From Segatella copri (GTDB taxonomy: Bacteria > Bacteroidota > Bacteroidia > Bacteroidales > Bacteroidaceae): a stretch of DNA of 64,000 nucleotides. Location: the NCBI RefSeq assembly GCF_026015295.1, contig NZ_JAPDUW010000001.1, positions 2,937,501-3,001,500 of the forward strand, written 5' to 3'. The position numbers and the translations under genes were made by a program. Below the pieces are notes generated by a model. It saw nothing but the letters and a program-made list of their open reading frames with translations. It did not search any database and was not told the origin of the DNA. Shown here one piece after another: positions 26,891-35,998 of the stretch; the first letter of the stretch is position 1; every line of letters starts with the position of its first letter.

Positions 26891-28441
26891 ATGAAGAAGA
26901 AACTATTTATAGCCGCCATCTGTGCGGCAGGATTGGTGTCATGCGACTTGGAGCAGATTCCAGAGAACCAAGTCACCTTCAACAATGCATTCAAATCAGA
27001 AAATGAGTTGAATGCCACTACATCCTCCATACTATTCTTCGAGAACGCCTTCTTAGGCAAAAACGATGCCTTCATCGCAGCAGGTGCCAAGGCTGACAAT
27101 CTCGGTTGGAACAATGAACTACGTGATTGGAACCCACGCTATGCCAAAGACCAAGATGGTCAGTGGACTGGTCTCTACAACGTTATCTATGAGTCAAACT
27201 TACTCCTTGACAACATTGGCAAGACAAAAGGTTTGTCGGAAGAACGCTATAATTTCCACAAAGGACAAGCCTACTTTGCCATGGGACTTTCCTATTTTTT
27301 CTTGGCACAACGATACGGCGACTGCGTGATCACCAAGAATTCCACCGACATCGTGATGTATGGTCGATCTCCGATGATAGACGTACTCAACAAAGCTATC
27401 AGCAGTGCAGAGGCTGCTTTCAGCATCTTGCCAACATACGACAAACTAAGAGGTTTGAACAACACTTCCATCACGAGCCGTCAATATGCCTCCAAAGGCA
27501 ACAGTGCCGCTCTTCTGGCTCAGATTTACGCTTGGAAAGGTAGTGTAGAAGAACTTTACGGTTTACAAGGCAACCCTAAGGAAGACTATCAGAAAGCCAT
27601 CGACTACGCCACTCTCTTGATAGAAGGTAAAGTGGGCAACTATAGCTTATGCTCTTCTCCTGAAGAACTCTGCCGCAAGCTTTCCCATCCAGAAGAGACA
27701 AATCCAGAAGCTATCTTCACCTTGACATTCGACAAGGCACGTTCTGAGGACAGTCAAACACCAAACGACGTGGCAACAGCCTACCTCAGCTGGCCAGTAA
27801 AAGAGACAGCACAGATGGGTAACATTCCATACGACAACTATCTTCAACTCTACCCTTCTACCGTCGAGGAAATGTACCCAGACCCATCCGACCAACGTAA
27901 GCAAGCCTTCTTCTACGACATCGACAACCCTGTGGAGGTAGATGGTATCCAATATGCCATCCCTTACAAGTTCCGGGAGTGTATCTACACCCAAAACGAG
28001 TTCTCAGAGACAGGCAAAGACTTTCGTTCACTGAATGCGGACTACGTGTATTGGCGACTTGCTGACATTATCCTGCTCCGTGCAGAATGTTACAACAAGT
28101 TAGGACAGACAGACCTTGCCATCGCAGACCTCAACACCATCCGTAATCGTGCCGGTGCGGAAGCTTATCCATCCATCTATGATGACGGCGACCTCAAGAA
28201 AGCCATCTTCAAGGAACGTGAAAAGGAGTTATTTGGCGAGAACGATGAGCGTTACTATGACATCATCCGCAACAACTACATTTTGGAGGAATTACACGGC
28301 AAGTTCCAGACCTTGACCGCTAACGACATCCAGAATGGTGCTCTCTTCCTTCCAATTCCAAGCAACGCTTATTCTGATCGTGACGGAAAGGTAACAAACA
28401 CTATGATACGCCAGACCATCTACTGGATGCGCTACATGTAA
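26891..28441 (+). CDS. SusD/RagB-family surface lipoprotein
   Basis: The 516-residue lid lipoprotein has a signal peptide ending in LVSC with lipidated C18. A SusD fold follows: N-terminal helices DLEQIPENQVTFNNAFKSENEL, TPR-like segments (FHKGQAYFAMGLSYFFLAQRYGD; QYASKGNSAALLAQIYAWKG), and the C-terminal signature YWRLADIILLRAECYNKLGQ...IRNRAGAEAY with FKEREKELFGENDERYYDIIR. It binds the ligand and closes the SusC barrel. No glycoside hydrolase is near, which points away from a polysaccharide locus. Confidence 0.94.
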   Translation: MKKKLFIAAICAAGLVSCDLEQIPENQVTFNNAFKSENELNATTSSILFFENAFLGKNDAFIAAGAKADNLGWNNELRDWNPRYAKDQDGQWTGLYNVIYESNLLLDNIGKTKGLSEERYNFHKGQAYFAMGLSYFFLAQRYGDCVITKNSTDIVMYGRSPMIDVLNKAISSAEAAFSILPTYDKLRGLNNTSITSRQYASKGNSAALLAQIYAWKGSVEELYGLQGNPKEDYQKAIDYATLLIEGKVGNYSLCSSPEELCRKLSHPEETNPEAIFTLTFDKARSEDSQTPNDVATAYLSWPVKETAQMGNIPYDNYLQLYPSTVEEMYPDPSDQRKQAFFYDIDNPVEVDGIQYAIPYKFRECIYTQNEFSETGKDFRSLNADYVYWRLADIILLRAECYNKLGQTDLAIADLNTIRNRAGAEAYPSIYDDGDLKKAIFKEREKELFGENDERYYDIIRNNYILEELHGKFQTLTANDIQNGALFLPIPSNAYSDRDGKVTNTMIRQTIYWMRYM

Positions 28442-28469
28442 ATCATCTTAAAATAAAGAAAACAAGAAA

Positions 28470-29108
28470 ATGAAAAAGATATTTCTCCTAATAGTAGTAG
28501 TGGTAGCAACCTTAGGGTTCACCACCTCCTGCACCAAGTATAACTTCGCCGACACTGGTACATCCGTCGGCTATCACGATTGCACCATGTGGGACTATTT
28601 CAAGCAAGATTCCTACAACTGGGACTCTCTCGTAATCATGGCAGAGCACGCTGGTCTCCAAGAGATATTTATGGGCACCAGTTCCTATGGCAAAAACTTG
28701 ACAGTGTTTGGCATGACCAACCACAGCATTCGCCGTTATCTTTTGCAGAATGGTTATGAACAGATAGCAGATGTACCCGTAGAGGACTGTCGTAACTTCA
28801 TCCTTTCCTCCATCATCGAGGGCAATCAAGTTATCCAACTCGACGACTTTACACCTGGCATTGCCTCAACTGATCCGAGTACAGTCATCGGACAAGGTGG
28901 TAAGACATACACGATGCTCTCTGGAAAACAGCTTTGGATTTACACCTATCGTGAACCATACGGAGGTGTGCCACAGGCTGGCCCTAAGAAAATCTATCTT
29001 GCCTCCGAAGCTGCAGGAAAAACCAGCGAGGTTGCTTCCTGCAACATTATGACTCAGACAGGAGTCGTACACGCTTTAAGTTATGATTTCACTCCAACAG
29101 ATTTTTAA
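28470..29108 (+). CDS. FAS1 (fasciclin)-like lipoprotein
   Basis: The 212-residue lipoprotein has signal peptide and lipobox TTSC (C21). The body resembles a fasciclin/FAS1 domain: TMWDYFKQDSYNWDSLVIMAEHAGL, LTVFGMTNHSIRRYLLQNG, then a later FILSSIIEGN corresponding to the FAS1 H2-like region. FAS1 lipoproteins often accompany SusCD pairs in Bacteroidota as extra surface ligand-binding subunits. The fold call is moderate. Confidence 0.75.
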   Translation: MKKIFLLIVVVVATLGFTTSCTKYNFADTGTSVGYHDCTMWDYFKQDSYNWDSLVIMAEHAGLQEIFMGTSSYGKNLTVFGMTNHSIRRYLLQNGYEQIADVPVEDCRNFILSSIIEGNQVIQLDDFTPGIASTDPSTVIGQGGKTYTMLSGKQLWIYTYREPYGGVPQAGPKKIYLASEAAGKTSEVASCNIMTQTGVVHALSYDFTPTDF

Positions 29109-29112
29109 CAAA

Positions 29113-29640
29113 ATGAAAAGATTATATAGTAAAATCAGTTTCGTGGCAATCACCCTCATCTCACTAATATCACTATCGAGTTGCCATAATATGCCTGTAG
29201 GCTATCTCAAGGCTGAAAACGCAGGATATGAACCAGATACCTTGGTTGCCTATCAGGAAGTAGATGAATATGCCCCTCAAGTAACCGACAATTCTCCTTG
29301 GACTTCGTATGCTATCCAAGGCGTAGCAGGTACAGTGCCTATCACCTACGAGTTTTACGACGTAGAAGCTACAGAGGGAGGTGATGCCGCTGCTTTCCGT
29401 CAAGCCATCCAGGAAGGAACCATCCGTCTTCAAGGTAGTTTGATTCAAGTATTCTATGCTGCCTCCAAGAACTTACCTGTAGGTAGATATAGCATCAGCT
29501 TGAAAGTGCAGAACGAGGATCACTCTGCCCTTCTTCCACACATCTTCACAGTCATCATCAAGAAGAACGAGTTCGGAGATTGGGACAATGGTTCCTATGG
29601 AGACGAAGACACCAACTATACATCATTAAGAACTAAATAG
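29113..29640 (+). CDS. Small lipoprotein of a SusCD operon (DUF4843-like)
   Basis: The 175-residue lipoprotein has signal peptide and lipobox SSC with C24. After it comes a beta-rich region (TDNSPWTSYAIQGVAGTVPITYEFYDVEA, IRLQGSLIQVFYAASKNLPVGRYSISLKV). The plan resembles the small immunoglobulin-like lipoproteins encoded beside SusD genes; the DUF4843/DUF5008 assignment is tentative. The ATG at 29113 is used because it is followed directly by the signal peptide. It starts 4 bases after the FAS1 gene, so the two are probably translationally coupled. Likely an accessory surface protein of the importer. Confidence 0.7.
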   Translation: MKRLYSKISFVAITLISLISLSSCHNMPVGYLKAENAGYEPDTLVAYQEVDEYAPQVTDNSPWTSYAIQGVAGTVPITYEFYDVEATEGGDAAAFRQAIQEGTIRLQGSLIQVFYAASKNLPVGRYSISLKVQNEDHSALLPHIFTVIIKKNEFGDWDNGSYGDEDTNYTSLRTK

Positions 29641-29650
29641 AAGAAAAGAT

Positions 29651-31009
29651 ATGATAAAAAATATTAGTATATTGCTCTTTGCAGCAATTCTCTCTCTCTT
29701 CAACCTTGAGCCTTGCATGGCTCAAGGCAAGAGTAAAGAAGATGTACCAACAGATGCCACCACACAAAGTGGCATTCGTTTTTTCCAAGGCTCTTTCCAG
29801 CAAGCCCTCAACGAGGCTAAGAAGCAGCATAAGCCTTTGTTTGTTGATTTCTATGCCCAATGGTGCGGGCCTTGCAAACGCATGGCAAAGACCATTTTCA
29901 CTCAAGACTCCATCGGAAAGTACTTCAACGAGAAGTTCATCAGCATACAGATTGATGCCGAAAAGCCAGAGAATGTTGCCATTGCCAAACAATACAAGAT
30001 TGAGGCATTTCCTACCTTGGCATTCATCGCCAATGACGGAAAGGCAATCTCCATATCTGTAGGTGCGATGGGAGCAAGGGAATTGTTGGAAGCTGGCAAA
30101 ACCGCCGCGGGCGATGTCATCGGATTTAAGGAACTCTACGAACAATACCGTGCCAACCCTTCCGACTTGGACATCCAACAGAAGGTACTACAACAAGCCC
30201 CTAAGTTTCTTATGGCACAAGAAGGCATGGATGCCGAGAAATGGGTAGTCAGAATCAGAAAGATGTTCAGTGCCTATATCCAAGCCAAGTTAGGTCCAAG
30301 TCTCATCAACCGTACAGACTATCTCATCATCACACAATTAGGTGGCGACGACATCGAACAGCAACAAAAGATAGCTGACTTCATCAACACCAATCTTCCA
30401 GCTTGGCAGAAAAATGTCGGCGATGCTGCTGCCTATTATGTCATTGAGTATAATGACAAGCGCATCGAGGACCTTGCCAAGGAAGGAAATCTAAGCTACA
30501 AGGACTATGTGGCTAAGATTTCCGGGGAGTACAAGCCTTCCTATTCCGTTATTTCCTTCGTTGGTAATTTCGACCCAGCCAAGTCGTCTGCCAAATATGC
30601 CGATGCCATCTATGTCATCTACAAGGACAAGGATATCAAGAAGTACTTGGAGCTGATGGACGAATACTTCAAGTTGATGGGTGAGAACGCCACACCGGCC
30701 GACTATGGTAAGGCTGCACAGAATCTTTATTACGCAGCTGGCAAGAAACTCGCTCCTGCCGACCACGAGATTGCCATCAATTGGGTGGAAAAAGCATTGA
30801 CAGGTGAAACATCCGTCGTTGACCGCATCAACTACCTCGTCATGATTGGCGACAGCTACACGGCGATAAAAAAGTATGAGGATGCTACCAAATACTATCG
30901 CCAAGGTTACGTGGAGTCGCTTCAACTCAACAATATGACACAAGTACAGGCTATGATTCAGGCTACTATTGCCCGCAAGTTAGCTACACTTGAACTCTTA
31001 CAGAAATAA
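29651..31009 (+). CDS. Secreted thioredoxin-domain protein
   Basis: The 452-residue protein has a signal peptide (about 1-24, ending CMAQ) and a thioredoxin domain (about 42-150). The active site is WCGPCK (W71-K76), with cis-proline P121 in AFPTL. About 300 helical residues follow, with a TPR-like end (NYLVMIGDSYTAIKKYEDATKYYRQGYVESL). WCGPCK is the reducing-type motif, so it may reduce disulfides in the periplasm if supplied with electrons by a DsbD/CcdA partner (none in this window). It sits between the lipoprotein genes and an M16 protease, which suggests preparation of disulfide-bonded peptides for cleavage. Confidence 0.88.
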   Translation: MIKNISILLFAAILSLFNLEPCMAQGKSKEDVPTDATTQSGIRFFQGSFQQALNEAKKQHKPLFVDFYAQWCGPCKRMAKTIFTQDSIGKYFNEKFISIQIDAEKPENVAIAKQYKIEAFPTLAFIANDGKAISISVGAMGARELLEAGKTAAGDVIGFKELYEQYRANPSDLDIQQKVLQQAPKFLMAQEGMDAEKWVVRIRKMFSAYIQAKLGPSLINRTDYLIITQLGGDDIEQQQKIADFINTNLPAWQKNVGDAAAYYVIEYNDKRIEDLAKEGNLSYKDYVAKISGEYKPSYSVISFVGNFDPAKSSAKYADAIYVIYKDKDIKKYLELMDEYFKLMGENATPADYGKAAQNLYYAAGKKLAPADHEIAINWVEKALTGETSVVDRINYLVMIGDSYTAIKKYEDATKYYRQGYVESLQLNNMTQVQAMIQATIARKLATLELLQK

Positions 31010-31031
31010 ACGGTTTGAAAAGATAAACAGA

Positions 31032-33860
31032 ATGAAAAGATCTATCTATACTCTTGCATTACAGATGGTAATTACCATCTGTATGCTATTCGTACCGATT
31101 TGCAGTCAGGCACAAATCAACGGTTTAGTACAAGGTAAACTCCCTAACGGACTCACCTATTATATATTGCGTGACCCAAGCAACGCTGGAGAGGTAAACT
31201 TTTATTTGTACCAAAATGTGGGTGCTATCTTGGAGACAAACAAGCAATATGGTTTGGCACATTTCTTGGAACACATGGCGTTCAATGCCACCGAACACTT
31301 TCCTCATGGAGTCATGACTTACCTCCGTGACCACAGTTTGGTATTCAATGCCCAAACAGGCATTAACGAGACCCGATTTCAAGTCAACAATGTACCTGTA
31401 GCAGACAGTGAAGTGACGGCATCTATGATGTTGTTGCTCAAAGATTGGTGCAATGGCATCAAGATACTACCCAAGGATGTGGAAAAGGAAGCAAACATCA
31501 TCTCGGAGGAATGGAGACAAAGTCGCAACGTCAACAAGCGCTTGACGGAAGCCATCGCTCCTTACATCTACAATCACAGTGATTATGCCACCCATAACGT
31601 CATCGGTTCAGAAAAACAGATTCATAGTTACACAGCCAAGGACATCAAGACTTTCTACCAGCAGTGGTATCGCCCAGAGTTGCAGTGTGTCGCCATTATC
31701 GGTGATATCGAGCCTACAGAATACGAGAAAGAAGTAAAACGTATCTTCGGGGCAATTCCTGCCTCCAAGAAACCTATAACGAGGGAGAATGCACTCGTCC
31801 CAGAAAATGACACACCCCTCTACTACCGTTTCATTGACAAGGAGAACACTTCGAATTCCATCGGTATTTACCAACGTAACCTTGCTATAACAGACCCTAC
31901 GAAACGTGATGTAGTGGGCGACCAACTCAAGGCTCGCCTCTTCCAACGCTTAGCTTCCCAGGAATTGGCTATGCTGCGCAATGATGCAAAGGAAGAATTC
32001 ATCACAGCCACCGTCAGTTACTCACCATTGGTGCGTCAATATGACCAGAACGCCTGGGACTTCGTACCATATGCTGGCAAGGAACAAGCAGCCCTCAAAC
32101 AAATCCTTGCTATTCGTGAGCGTATCTATCGCCAAGGATTCGATAGCGAAGAGTTTGAGCAAGCCAAGGAAGCCCTCTACAATGAGATGAAACCTCTGAT
32201 GGAATCTGATAACCTGGGAACTCCCGACAACTGGATGGATGTTTTCAAACAGAACTATCTGTATGGTATGCCGCTGGAATCCTTCCATCAACAGATCAGA
32301 CGTTCCGTGGAGAGTTTAGTAGATATGGAGGTAGAAGATCTAAATGCTTGGGTTCGTTCCTGGATGAACGACAAAAACCTCAGTTTCATTACCTATTCAG
32401 CCAATCCATCCGACATGAACGTGCCATTAGCACAGTTCCAAAAGATTTTGGCTGAAGTAAAGGAAGACCCCATATTGGCTTTCGACAAACCTGCATCCAT
32501 CAGTCAACTCATTGACTACAAAATTACACCAGGAAAGATTAACAAGAGTACACTCATTAAGGACATGAATGTAACCGAATGGACCCTTAGCAATGGTGCC
32601 AAAGTACTCTACAAATACCTGCCTGATGCAAGAAAGACAATATACTTTGTCGGTTCTGCGATGGGTGGTAACTCATTGGTTACCTCAAAGGATCTCCCCT
32701 CAGAGAAAGCAATGCAGTCGCTCATTATGCAATCTGGTCTATACAAGTACAGCCGTAATCAACTCTACGAATGGCTACAGAATAAAGACATCCAACTTTC
32801 ACTCTCCATCAATGACTACACCGATGGTGTAGGTGGAAATACGACTGTGGCACATGCAGAAGGCTTCTTCCAGTACCTCCACTTAGTGTTGACTAAACAG
32901 AATTTCAATCCAGCTGTTTTTAATAAGTTTGTGGAGAAAAGCAAGTACCTCTATTCCAATAGGAGCAAGACGGGCATGAGTGCCGTACAAGATTCCATCA
33001 ACACCATCTTATACCCACCGTCAGAAGACAACCCACGTGAAGACCTGGCATTTTATAATCGTATGAGACTTCAAGATCTACCACGTCTCTTTAACGACCG
33101 TTTCGGCAATGCCGCCTATTTCACCTTCTGCTTAGTAGGTGCTTTGCCAGAACAAGAAGCACGCCAGATAATAGAGAAGTATGTGGCTTCCTTGCCTGGG
33201 ACGCCAGGAGTAGCACCACGTCAGTACAAGTTAAAGAACATCTCTTCACCAAAACGTGAAATAACTTGTGAGTTGGAAGCAGATTTGGAAGGCGACTTAG
33301 GAGAAATAGAATTATCTTTCACCAACGACAAACCACTTTCTGCCAAGGAACAAATTGCCCTCAATGTGGTGAAAGATCTGGTACAAGCTCGCCTCTTCGA
33401 TGAACTTCGCGAGAAAGAAGGTGGAGTATATTCCATTGCCGTAGATGCCGACTACCAACAAGTACCTCGTTTCATGGAAGAGTTGAAGATTCATTTCACA
33501 ACTGAACGTGAGAAAGCTACCAGGATGAAACAACGTGCTTATGAAATCTTGGCTGAGATTCGTACAAATGCTTTCACGGAAGAAAACTTCAAGAAAGTGT
33601 ATATACCATTAGTCATTGAGCAAGAGGCACAACAGAAAGCTGAGAGAGAGACAACGGAAAGCACAGAAGAGACTGATCCAATGCTTTGGATTGCCATACT
33701 CAATGCTTACGTTGAGGGACAGAAAGACAAACCAGAGGTAAGTAACTTTAGGGACATAACACGACAAGATGTAGCAGATGTCCTTGACAAGCTCATGAAG
33801 GGAGCAAAGAAACGAGACATCACCGTTAAGTCAAGGCTAGAGCAACAATCCGATTTCTAA
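31032..33860 (+). CDS. M16-family zinc metallopeptidase (PqqL/insulinase-like), secreted
   Basis: The 942-residue protein has a signal peptide (about 1-27, ending CSQA). The inverted zinc motif HFLEH (H77, E80, H81) is intact and a downstream Glu is offered in EKEANIISEEW (E153 candidate). Two M16 halves are present; the C-terminal half includes the R/Y-type region FDELREKEGGVYSIAV typical of the non-catalytic half. Length of about 940 fits PqqL-like two-domain proteases, which degrade peptides in a closed chamber. It is last in the SusC-led operon. The ATG at 31032 is preferred over one at 30990, which would lie inside the preceding gene and precede the signal peptide. Confidence 0.92.
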   Translation: MKRSIYTLALQMVITICMLFVPICSQAQINGLVQGKLPNGLTYYILRDPSNAGEVNFYLYQNVGAILETNKQYGLAHFLEHMAFNATEHFPHGVMTYLRDHSLVFNAQTGINETRFQVNNVPVADSEVTASMMLLLKDWCNGIKILPKDVEKEANIISEEWRQSRNVNKRLTEAIAPYIYNHSDYATHNVIGSEKQIHSYTAKDIKTFYQQWYRPELQCVAIIGDIEPTEYEKEVKRIFGAIPASKKPITRENALVPENDTPLYYRFIDKENTSNSIGIYQRNLAITDPTKRDVVGDQLKARLFQRLASQELAMLRNDAKEEFITATVSYSPLVRQYDQNAWDFVPYAGKEQAALKQILAIRERIYRQGFDSEEFEQAKEALYNEMKPLMESDNLGTPDNWMDVFKQNYLYGMPLESFHQQIRRSVESLVDMEVEDLNAWVRSWMNDKNLSFITYSANPSDMNVPLAQFQKILAEVKEDPILAFDKPASISQLIDYKITPGKINKSTLIKDMNVTEWTLSNGAKVLYKYLPDARKTIYFVGSAMGGNSLVTSKDLPSEKAMQSLIMQSGLYKYSRNQLYEWLQNKDIQLSLSINDYTDGVGGNTTVAHAEGFFQYLHLVLTKQNFNPAVFNKFVEKSKYLYSNRSKTGMSAVQDSINTILYPPSEDNPREDLAFYNRMRLQDLPRLFNDRFGNAAYFTFCLVGALPEQEARQIIEKYVASLPGTPGVAPRQYKLKNISSPKREITCELEADLEGDLGEIELSFTNDKPLSAKEQIALNVVKDLVQARLFDELREKEGGVYSIAVDADYQQVPRFMEELKIHFTTEREKATRMKQRAYEILAEIRTNAFTEENFKKVYIPLVIEQEAQQKAERETTESTEETDPMLWIAILNAYVEGQKDKPEVSNFRDITRQDVADVLDKLMKGAKKRDITVKSRLEQQSDF

Positions 33861-33901
33861 AGTCTATTTTTACTCATAAAAGTTCCACTACCAATAACTT
33901 G

Positions 33902-33946
33902 TAGGGGAAATTAGGGGACATTCTCCTCTAATTTCCCCTAATTTTT
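33902..33946 (+). terminator. Terminator of the SusC-led operon
   Basis: TAGGGGAAATTAG (33902-33914) and CTAATTTCCCCTA (33928-33940) form a perfect 13-bp stem, followed by ATTTTTC. It lies 40 bases after the M16 stop codon. Confidence 0.9.
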
Positions 33947-34039
33947 CAATTTAGAGTTTTTTCCAAATAGACACTCATGAAAAAGTTGTGCAAGACTATG
34001 TGAAGTTTCATGCTACATATCGTCTTTAAGGAAACTTTG

Positions 34040-34330
34040 TTATTTCTCAAACTGAAATTGTTCCAGTTTCAATCCATGCTTGGTCAAAGCCTCTATTTGA
34101 GGAACCAATGTGGTAAAGTGAGCAGACTCCATGTGAGTTTTCAGCACCTTAGCATTCTGCCAAGTCTCACATATCATCATCACGCCATCACGAGTACCAC
34201 TAACGAAATAATCATAGGCAATGTTGCCTTCTTCATCCAATGACTTTTCCACTAACTCCTGACACAGGGCATTAAGTTGCTCCATATCCACTCCTTCTTT
34301 CACTTCAAAAAATACATTCAGTCTTATCAT
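34040..34330 (-). CDS. Antibiotic-biosynthesis-monooxygenase (YgiN-like) family protein
   Basis: The 96-residue protein has the ABM fold pattern: MIRLNVFFEVKEGVDMEQL, EEGNIAYDYFVSGTRDGVMMICETWQNAKVLKTHMESAHF. The E-x-W and the late His are conserved in quinol-monooxygenase-like dimers. Substrates of such small proteins vary (quinols, haem, reactive carbonyls), so no reaction is assigned. A -7 box TACTTTTG lies at 34372-34379 on the minus strand, about 40 bases before the start. Single gene. Confidence 0.85.
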   Translation of the reverse strand: MIRLNVFFEVKEGVDMEQLNALCQELVEKSLDEEGNIAYDYFVSGTRDGVMMICETWQNAKVLKTHMESAHFTTLVPQIEALTKHGLKLEQFQFEK

Positions 34331-34394
34331 GTCTGTAATATTTAAATTTATACTTTCAAATACTGTCGGTGCAAAAGTACTGAATAATACTGAA

Positions 34395-34656
34395 AGTCAT
34401 CTATTTTTAAATGATTTTTTAATATCTTTTGCCTCATATAAACAAAAAGCCCAGCGAAAGAGCAACAATATGACAAATTTAGGACCTAAAGCCAAAGAAC
34501 ATTCTCGGTCGCCATTTGTTTCGCATGAGTTGGAGATGTTCTTCATCGTCTGCCACCAAGAAATTATAAACCGCTGTGGCACCAGCAAACTTGTTGCACC
34601 ACGATTAGATGTCGGCACATCTTCCTATCACACTGCTAACTTTTATTTCTTATAGT
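34395..34656. other. Degenerate stretch, possible gene remnant
   Basis: Short open frames exist on both strands, but none has a recognisable family, start context or conserved pattern. The stretch is followed by a copy of the AAAAAGTCGTCC repeat (34657-34681), which elsewhere in the window borders ATPase genes. That makes a decayed ATPase-locus remnant plausible but unproven. Confidence 0.3.
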
Positions 34657-34681
34657 ACAAAAAGTCTTCCTTAAAAGTGTA
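34657..34681. repeat. Fourth copy of the AAAAAGTCGTCC repeat
   Basis: ACAAAAAGTCTTCCTTAAAA then GTGTA: one base different from the tandem copies at 19258 and 19290. It is 15 kb away from them and single. Confidence 0.8.
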
Positions 34682-34815
34682 TTTTGATAAAACATATCAA
34701 ACAAACAGAATGTTTTTCCATAACCAATCGACCTTTACTACATCCCCACTTACTCTTCCATATCGAAAAAAATATAATTTTTATTCAATACAACGATTAT
34801 ATTGAATATTTTTAT

Positions 34816-34823
34816 TACCTTTG
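34816..34823 (+). promoter_or_regulatory. Promoter -7 box of the aldo-keto reductase gene
   Basis: TACCTTTG matches the Bacteroidota -7 element; no TTTG stands at the right distance upstream. If used, the transcript begins near 34830 and has a leader of about 178 bases that contains the whole 104-bp repeat C and a small GAGCC/GGCTC hairpin (34840-34853). Confidence 0.5.
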
Positions 34824-34866
34824 CGATGTAGAAAAGGAAGAGCCGGCAGGCTCCTAACCACATACC

Positions 34867-34970
34867 GGTGAAGAGTGGTGAAGAGTGGGTGAAGAGTGAA
34901 CAAAAACTCTTCACCACGCCAAATGCCTTGTTTATAGGCATTTACAAAGGAAAGGTGAAGAGTGAAGAGT
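34867..34970 (+). repeat. 104-bp interspersed repeat, copy C
   Basis: It begins GGTGAAGAGTGGTGAAGAGT and ends AGGTGAAGAGTGAAGAGT. The centre holds AAATGCC and GGCATTT, forming a 7-bp hairpin around TTGTTTATA. Order and length match copies A and B; the centre differs most. It lies 37 bases before the aldo-keto reductase gene. Confidence 0.85.
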
Positions 34971-35007
34971 TTCTGGCTCTTCGCCGTAATAAAAAATATA
35001 AGGAATA

Positions 35008-35982
35008 ATGGACATTAAAGGTATTTATCATGCTGACGCCAATCGCTATAGCGATGCAGAAGCGCTCTACAAGAGATGCGGCAAGAGTGGTATCTTGCTG
35101 CCTAAAATAAGTTTGGGATTCTGGCACAACTTCGGAGAGGTAGATCCTTACGAAAGAAGTCGTGCCATCACTCACTATGCCTTCGACCATGGTATCACCC
35201 ACTTCGACCTGGCTAACAACTATGGACCTCCATACGGAAGTGCAGAGGAAACGATGGGCAGACTGATGAAAGATGATTTCAAACCCTATCGTGATGAACT
35301 CTTTATATCAACCAAAGCAGGTTATGATATGTGGGAAGGTCCTTACGGCAACTGGGGTTCCCGTAAGTATCTGATGGCCAGTCTGAATCAGAGTCTCAAG
35401 AGAATGAATCTCGAGTATGTTGACCTCTTCTACAGCCACCGCTACGATCCGAACACACCGCTCGAAGAAACCCTTCAAGCCATGGTAGACATCGTGAAGC
35501 AAGGCAAAGCTCTTTATCTCGGCATCAGCCGCTGGCCACTGGAAGCCCTGAAGTTTGCTGACCAATATCTGAAGGAGCGCGACTGTCCGCTGCTCATTTT
35601 CCAGGACAGACTCAACATGCTCGACCATGCGCCACAAGAGAATGGAACCTTAGATTATTGCGCAGAAAACGGCATCGGTTTCATCTCGTTCTCACCTCTG
35701 GCACAGGGACTTCTCACCGACCGATATCTCAACGGAATACCGGCAGACAGCCGTATGGCAAAAGAGCATTTTCTGAAACACTCTGCTCTAACTCCAGAAC
35801 TGCTGGAACAGCTCAAGAAATGGAACGCAGAAGCAGGAGAAAGAGACGAAACACTCGCCGAAATGGCACTTGCCTGGATATTGCAGCAGAAAGGTGTAAC
35901 CAGCGTATTGGTAGGAGCCAGCTCTACCGCCCAACTGGAAAAGAACATGAAGTGTGTGCATGCTAAGACATTAAATTCATAA
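35008..35982 (+). CDS. Aldo-keto reductase (YghZ-like, L-glyceraldehyde-3-phosphate reductase type)
   Basis: The 324-residue NADPH-dependent reductase has the AKR tetrad: D67 and Y72 in HFDLANNYGPPYGSAE, K103 in ISTKAGY and H144 in FYSHRYD. The extended loop PYGSAEE, the phrase SPLAQGLLTDRYL and the C-terminal LVGASSTAQLEKN place it in the AKR14/YghZ group, which reduces L-glyceraldehyde-3-phosphate and methylglyoxal. Detoxification of glycolytic by-products is the likely role. Single gene with a repeat-containing leader. Confidence 0.92.
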   Translation: MDIKGIYHADANRYSDAEALYKRCGKSGILLPKISLGFWHNFGEVDPYERSRAITHYAFDHGITHFDLANNYGPPYGSAEETMGRLMKDDFKPYRDELFISTKAGYDMWEGPYGNWGSRKYLMASLNQSLKRMNLEYVDLFYSHRYDPNTPLEETLQAMVDIVKQGKALYLGISRWPLEALKFADQYLKERDCPLLIFQDRLNMLDHAPQENGTLDYCAENGIGFISFSPLAQGLLTDRYLNGIPADSRMAKEHFLKHSALTPELLEQLKKWNAEAGERDETLAEMALAWILQQKGVTSVLVGASSTAQLEKNMKCVHAKTLNS

Positions 35983-35998
35983 AAAACTTGCATTTTAT

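Noticed and set aside
34750..34941. 63-codon frame across repeat C and the aldo-keto reductase promoter
   Set aside because: It is translated from the GTGAAGAGT repeat on the opposite strand and has no independent support.
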